Positions 35,003 through 38,120 of a stretch of DNA of 38,120 bases are shown piece after piece. Under the pieces are notes generated by a model. It had not been told where the DNA came from. It ran no database searches and saw only the letters and a list, made by a program, of their open reading frames with translations. The DNA lies in assembly GCA_012735145.1 (NCBI GenBank), contig JAAYIA010000027.1, positions 1 to 38,120 of the forward strand, given 5' to 3'. Position numbers and translations under genes: made by a program. Position 1 is the stretch's first letter. Each line of letters starts with the position of its first letter. Source of the stretch: Clostridiales bacterium (GTDB taxonomy: Bacteria; Bacillota; Clostridia; Peptostreptococcales; Anaerovoracaceae).

Positions 35003-36244
35003 ATGTCAGAAGAACTAAAAAGCGAATCTGTCGGAGAACCGATCGATGAGGAAATTATTGAAGAAATTAACGATCCGATTGTTGAGGATATTATTAAAGA
35101 AACAAGAGGAGATAAGGAAAATGAGCAAGATCGTCCAGAAGTTGAAGGAGTTCTTGAAATTGCAGAAGATGGCTTTGGCTTTCTAAGGTTCGACAACTAC
35201 ATAACATCAAATAAAGATATATATGTATCCCCAACTCAAATCAGAAGGTTCGGATTAAGGACGGGAGATATGATACATGGGATTACCAGAAAACCGAACA
35301 GCAATGAGAGATTTGGGGCATTGTTGTATGTTAAAGAGGTCAATGGAATGAATCCGGTAGAGTCTAGAAAGAGACCGTATTTTGACAATTTGACCCCGGT
35401 CTTCCCAAATAAAAAAATTGTTCTTGAGTCCTCCAGCATAGATTTATCAACCAGAATAATGGACCTTGTTGCCCCGATAGGAAGAGGACAAAGAGGATTG
35501 ATAGTGGCCCAACCGAAAGCAGGAAAAACTGTGCTCCTTAAGAAAATTGCTGCAGCAGTCGAGGCGAAATACCCAGATATTGAATTAATTGTATTGCTCG
35601 TGGACGAAAGACCTGAAGAGGTTACGGATATGAAGAGGAGTCTAAAGCGATCCGAAGTTATTTATTCAACATTTGATGAACAGACATCTCAACATATCAA
35701 GGTTGCATCAATGGTAATAGAGAGGGCAAAGAGATTGGCTGAAATGGGCAAGGATGTTATGATTTTGTTAGACTCAATAACAAGATTAGCAAGGGCATAT
35801 AATATGGAAGTACCCTCATCGGGAAGATCCCTATCCGGAGGATTAGATCCGGGAGCTCTTCACCCACCTAAGAGATTTTTTGGCACAGCAAGAAATCTAG
35901 AAGAAGGTGGAAGTGTTACAATATTAGCGACAGCTCTTGTGGATACAGGAAGCCGTATGGATGATGTAATATATGAAGAGTTCAAAAGCACGGGGAATAT
36001 GGAGCTGCACCTTGATAGGCAATTGAGTGAGAGACGCATATTTCCGGCTATTGATTTATATAAATCGGGAACAAGAAGAGAAGACTTGCTGCTATCAAAG
36101 GACGAATATACAGTTATGCATATGCTCCGCCGAGCAATGTCCTCAGGAAGTGTTATGGAGGTTACAGAAGAAATAATAGATAACCTATCGAGCACTAAGA
36201 GCAACAAAGACTTCGTATCATTTATGCTTAAGAAGCTTGGATAG
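35003..36244 (+). CDS. rho: Transcription termination factor Rho
   Basis: A 413-residue hexameric RNA helicase. The cold-shock-like primary RNA-binding domain (about 47-120) starts [15 protein letters not shown] and has [16 protein letters not shown]. The motor domain has Walker A PKAGKT (171-176), [26 protein letters not shown] (Walker B), the Q-loop region [19 protein letters not shown] and [11 protein letters not shown]. The first 45 residues are a strongly acidic tail in place of the usual N-terminal helix bundle (Rho_N). The start is the ATG at 35003 with AGGAGGA upstream; an open frame upstream to 34934 is antisense to aroB. rpmE, which often follows rho in Clostridia, is absent. Confidence 0.97.
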   Translation: MSEELKSESVGEPIDEEIIEEINDPIVEDIIKETRGDKENEQDRPEVEGVLEIAEDGFGFLRFDNYITSNKDIYVSPTQIRRFGLRTGDMIHGITRKPNSNERFGALLYVKEVNGMNPVESRKRPYFDNLTPVFPNKKIVLESSSIDLSTRIMDLVAPIGRGQRGLIVAQPKAGKTVLLKKIAAAVEAKYPDIELIVLLVDERPEEVTDMKRSLKRSEVIYSTFDEQTSQHIKVASMVIERAKRLAEMGKDVMILLDSITRLARAYNMEVPSSGRSLSGGLDPGALHPPKRFFGTARNLEEGGSVTILATALVDTGSRMDDVIYEEFKSTGNMELHLDRQLSERRIFPAIDLYKSGTRREDLLLSKDEYTVMHMLRRAMSSGSVMEVTEEIIDNLSSTKSNKDFVSFMLKKLG

Positions 36245-36254
36245 ATAGTAGTAG

Positions 36255-36263
36255 TGATATAAT
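36255..36263 (+). promoter_or_regulatory. Extended -10 promoter before the DUF1385-PrmC gene
   Basis: TGATATAAT (36255-36263) lies 11 bases after the rho stop and 38 before the next ATG, with no good -35. It suggests the next gene is not solely dependent on readthrough from rho. No terminator hairpin is seen between them. Confidence 0.45.
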
Positions 36264-36300
36264 TTATTTAGTTTGAATTTAGATAAAGAGAGTCGAATTT

Positions 36301-38120
36301 ATGGCAAAAATAGATTACAACAAAATATTCATTAAAGAAGCATGCCCGACTTCGATTGGAGGTCAGGCGATAATGGAAGGCGTTATGATGCAGGGACCTG
36401 AACGCATTGCTATTGCCATGAGGCTACCTTCGGACGAGCTTTACCTTATGACTAAGAAGAAGCCTTCGGAACCGGCATCTATGAAGATTCCTATTATAAG
36501 AGGAGGAGTTGCTTTCTTCCGTTCTCTTGCGCTTGGAATGTCAACGCTTATGGAGTCAGGAAACATTCTCGAAAAGTATGCATCGGATGAATATGCAGAA
36601 GAACCGGGAAAGGTTGAGCAGTGGATCGACCGAAAATTTGGGTCAAAAACCACTTGGAATCTTATGATGGCTTTGTCTGTGTTGTTTGCTGTCGTCATTA
36701 CAATAGCGGCTTTCATCATATTCCCAACATGGATAGTGAATTTCCTTAAGAGATGGATTACAAACGAGATTGCCCTTAATTTGATGGAGGGGATTCTCAG
36801 AATAATTTTATTTGTTCTGTATGTTGTGGGAATAAGCAAGATGGAAGATATACAAAAGCTGTTCCAATATCATGGTGCAGAGCATAAGACGATACATTGC
36901 TTTGAGAACGGGATTGAGCTTACACCGGCAAATGCCGACCAGTTTACAACACTTCACCCTAGATGCGGAACGAGTTTTTTGATGTTCGTAATGATAATAA
37001 GCTTATTACTGTTCAGTCTTTTGGGATGGCCAAGCCTGCTGTGGAGAATTACATCGAGATTGCTTCTTATACCTGTAATCGCAGGGCTCAGTTACGAGTT
37101 GTTAAAGTGGGCGGGGCGTTCTGATAATAGGGTGGTGAGAGTTCTCAGCTTCCCTGGCATTATGATGCAGAGGCTTACAACGGCTGAACCGAGCAGATAT
37201 CAGATTGAGGTAGCAATTCTCGCACTCAAGGCGGTGCTTCCAGATTCATCGATACCAATTATGGAGGGCTTTGTCGACAAGAGTGGCAAGAGGATAAGAG
37301 ATTTTATTGATGAAGAGGAAATAAGTAAAGAGGATAAAGCAGAAGCTGAGCTCGCCGAGAGCATAAAGATGCTTAAGGGCATGGATGTTATGGATCACAC
37401 ACTGGTAATGCCTGATAAATATTCAGAAAGTGATGCTAAGTATAAGAAGATGGCACAGACGATGTCGATACCGACGCCAAAGAGGTTTACAAGCGATATT
37501 AGGACGGTGGAGAACTCTTTGCGCTGGGGAGAATCCGTCCTTTCGATGATTGAAAATGGCAAAAACGAAGCGATGTTGATAATGAACTATGCAACAGGCT
37601 TGAATAGAAGCCAACTAATTACAAGGGCCAAAGAAATCATGAGAGACGATGATTTCGAAGAATATGAAAGAAGAATACAGGCAAGGTTAGCAGGAACGCC
37701 TCTACAATATATTGTAGGGACACAGGAATTTATGGGTATTCCTTTTCGGGTTAATCCATCCGTTCTAATACCCAGACTTGATACAGAAGTTTTGGTCGAA
37801 AATATAATAAAAATAATTAAAGACAAGAAACTTACATCTCCAACAATACTGGATATGTGTACAGGAAGTGGAGCTATCGGTATTACCCTAGCAAAGAATT
37901 TTCCTGATTCTATTGTGACCTTGACGGACGCTTCGGGAGAAGCCCTCAAAACAGCTGTTGGAAACTCAGGGCTGAATAGGGTCAATAGGCAGTGTAGTTT
38001 CTTGATTGGAGATATGTTCGATGCTCTGCATGACGAGAAAAAGTTTGATGTTATAGTATGCAATCCCCCATATATAGAGACAGCCGTTATTGACTCTTTA
38101 CCGGTTGAAGTTAAAGACCA
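36301..38120 (+). CDS. prmC: DUF1385 membrane protein fused to release-factor glutamine methyltransferase PrmC, 3' partial
   Basis: One uninterrupted frame of 606 codons to the window edge. Residues about 18-300 are a DUF1385 protein: GGQAIMEGVMMQGP near the start, hydrophobic segments at about 121-148, 163-178, 225-245 and 252-268, and the Cys/His-bearing YHGAEHKTIHCFE and TLHPRCGTSF. About 70 linker residues follow. From about 402 a full PrmC begins: an N-terminal helical domain (SLRWGESVL, GTPLQYIVGTQEFMG, LIPRLDTEVLVE), then SAM-binding DMCTGSGAIGI (518-528) and the catalytic NPPY (588-591). PrmC methylates the Gln of the GGQ motif in RF1/RF2. The two are usually separate adjacent genes. 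The last part of PrmC lies beyond the window. Confidence 0.9.
   Translation, partial: MAKIDYNKIFIKEACPTSIGGQAIMEGVMMQGPERIAIAMRLPSDELYLMTKKKPSEPASMKIPIIRGGVAFFRSLALGMSTLMESGNILEKYASDEYAEEPGKVEQWIDRKFGSKTTWNLMMALSVLFAVVITIAAFIIFPTWIVNFLKRWITNEIALNLMEGILRIILFVLYVVGISKMEDIQKLFQYHGAEHKTIHCFENGIELTPANADQFTTLHPRCGTSFLMFVMIISLLLFSLLGWPSLLWRITSRLLLIPVIAGLSYELLKWAGRSDNRVVRVLSFPGIMMQRLTTAEPSRYQIEVAILALKAVLPDSSIPIMEGFVDKSGKRIRDFIDEEEISKEDKAEAELAESIKMLKGMDVMDHTLVMPDKYSESDAKYKKMAQTMSIPTPKRFTSDIRTVENSLRWGESVLSMIENGKNEAMLIMNYATGLNRSQLITRAKEIMRDDDFEEYERRIQARLAGTPLQYIVGTQEFMGIPFRVNPSVLIPRLDTEVLVENIIKIIKDKKLTSPTILDMCTGSGAIGITLAKNFPDSIVTLTDASGEALKTAVGNSGLNRVNRQCSFLIGDMFDALHDEKKFDVIVCNPPYIETAVIDSLPVEVKD

Noticed and set aside
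34951-35196. Long N-terminal extension of AroB (Ser-rich)
   Set aside because: It is the antisense of the start of rho; the ATG at 34950 has a ribosome site and begins the family sequence.

Overview
The window is a chromosomal replication-origin region from a low-to-moderate GC Firmicute, most likely an anaerobic Clostridia member. Evidence: a complete rpmH-rnpA-yidD-yidC-jag block next to dnaA-dnaN, gyrBA, recF, mnmE-mnmG-rsmG, parA-parB with a parS site, gdpP-rplI-dnaB, a DnaD-type primosome gene, RNase M5, a DivIC-like gene, and strong AGGAGG-type ribosome sites. A family-XIII (Anaerovoracaceae/Mogibacterium-like) source is a guess from memory and is unproven. I see no rRNA, tRNA, CRISPR array, prophage or insertion sequence.

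Layout. Bases 1-518 hold the 3' end of a PlsC-type acyltransferase. Bases 567-12834 are almost entirely minus-strand: galE, dtd, gyrA, gyrB, recF, an unrelated plus-strand pair of small envelope genes (8363-9308), a NagD-like HAD phosphatase, then jag, yidC, yidD, rnpA and rpmH. The origin lies at about 12.9-13.19 kb, with a second part at 14.53-14.74 kb flanking dnaA. From 13187 onward nearly everything is plus-strand: dnaA, dnaN, udp, mnmE, mnmG, rsmG, parS, parA, parB, gdpP, rplI, dnaB, a dnaD-like gene, an M23 peptidase, a DivIC-like gene, rnmV, rsmA, an LtaS-type sulfatase, rho, and a DUF1385-PrmC fusion cut by the window end. The only minus-strand gene in the right arm is aroB. Transcription therefore diverges from oriC on both sides.

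How the genes work together. dnaA, dnaN, dnaB, dnaD, gyrase and recF make and maintain forks at the neighbouring origin. parA/parB/parS segregate it. rnpA, rnmV, mnmE/G, rsmG, rsmA, rpmH, rplI, dtd and prmC serve RNA maturation, tRNA/rRNA modification and translation. yidC/yidD, the DivIC-like protein, the M23 peptidase and the LtaS-like enzyme serve the envelope.

Main points for a second look: (1) a DnaD protein that carries at its C-terminus what looks like the N-terminal and zinc-binding part of the DnaC/DnaI helicase loader, with no AAA+ ATPase following; (2) a DnaA recognition motif that departs from the usual GGRDHTTV, in an origin enriched for TTATTAACA rather than TTATCCACA; (3) a clear DnaA-trio unwinding element between dnaA and dnaN; (4) a gene order explained by one inversion centred on oriC; (5) a c-di-AMP phosphodiesterase (GdpP) without its membrane anchor; (6) a single ORF joining DUF1385 to PrmC; and (7) an abrupt low-GC block from oriC to parS. 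All calls are from reading the sequence; no database search was run.
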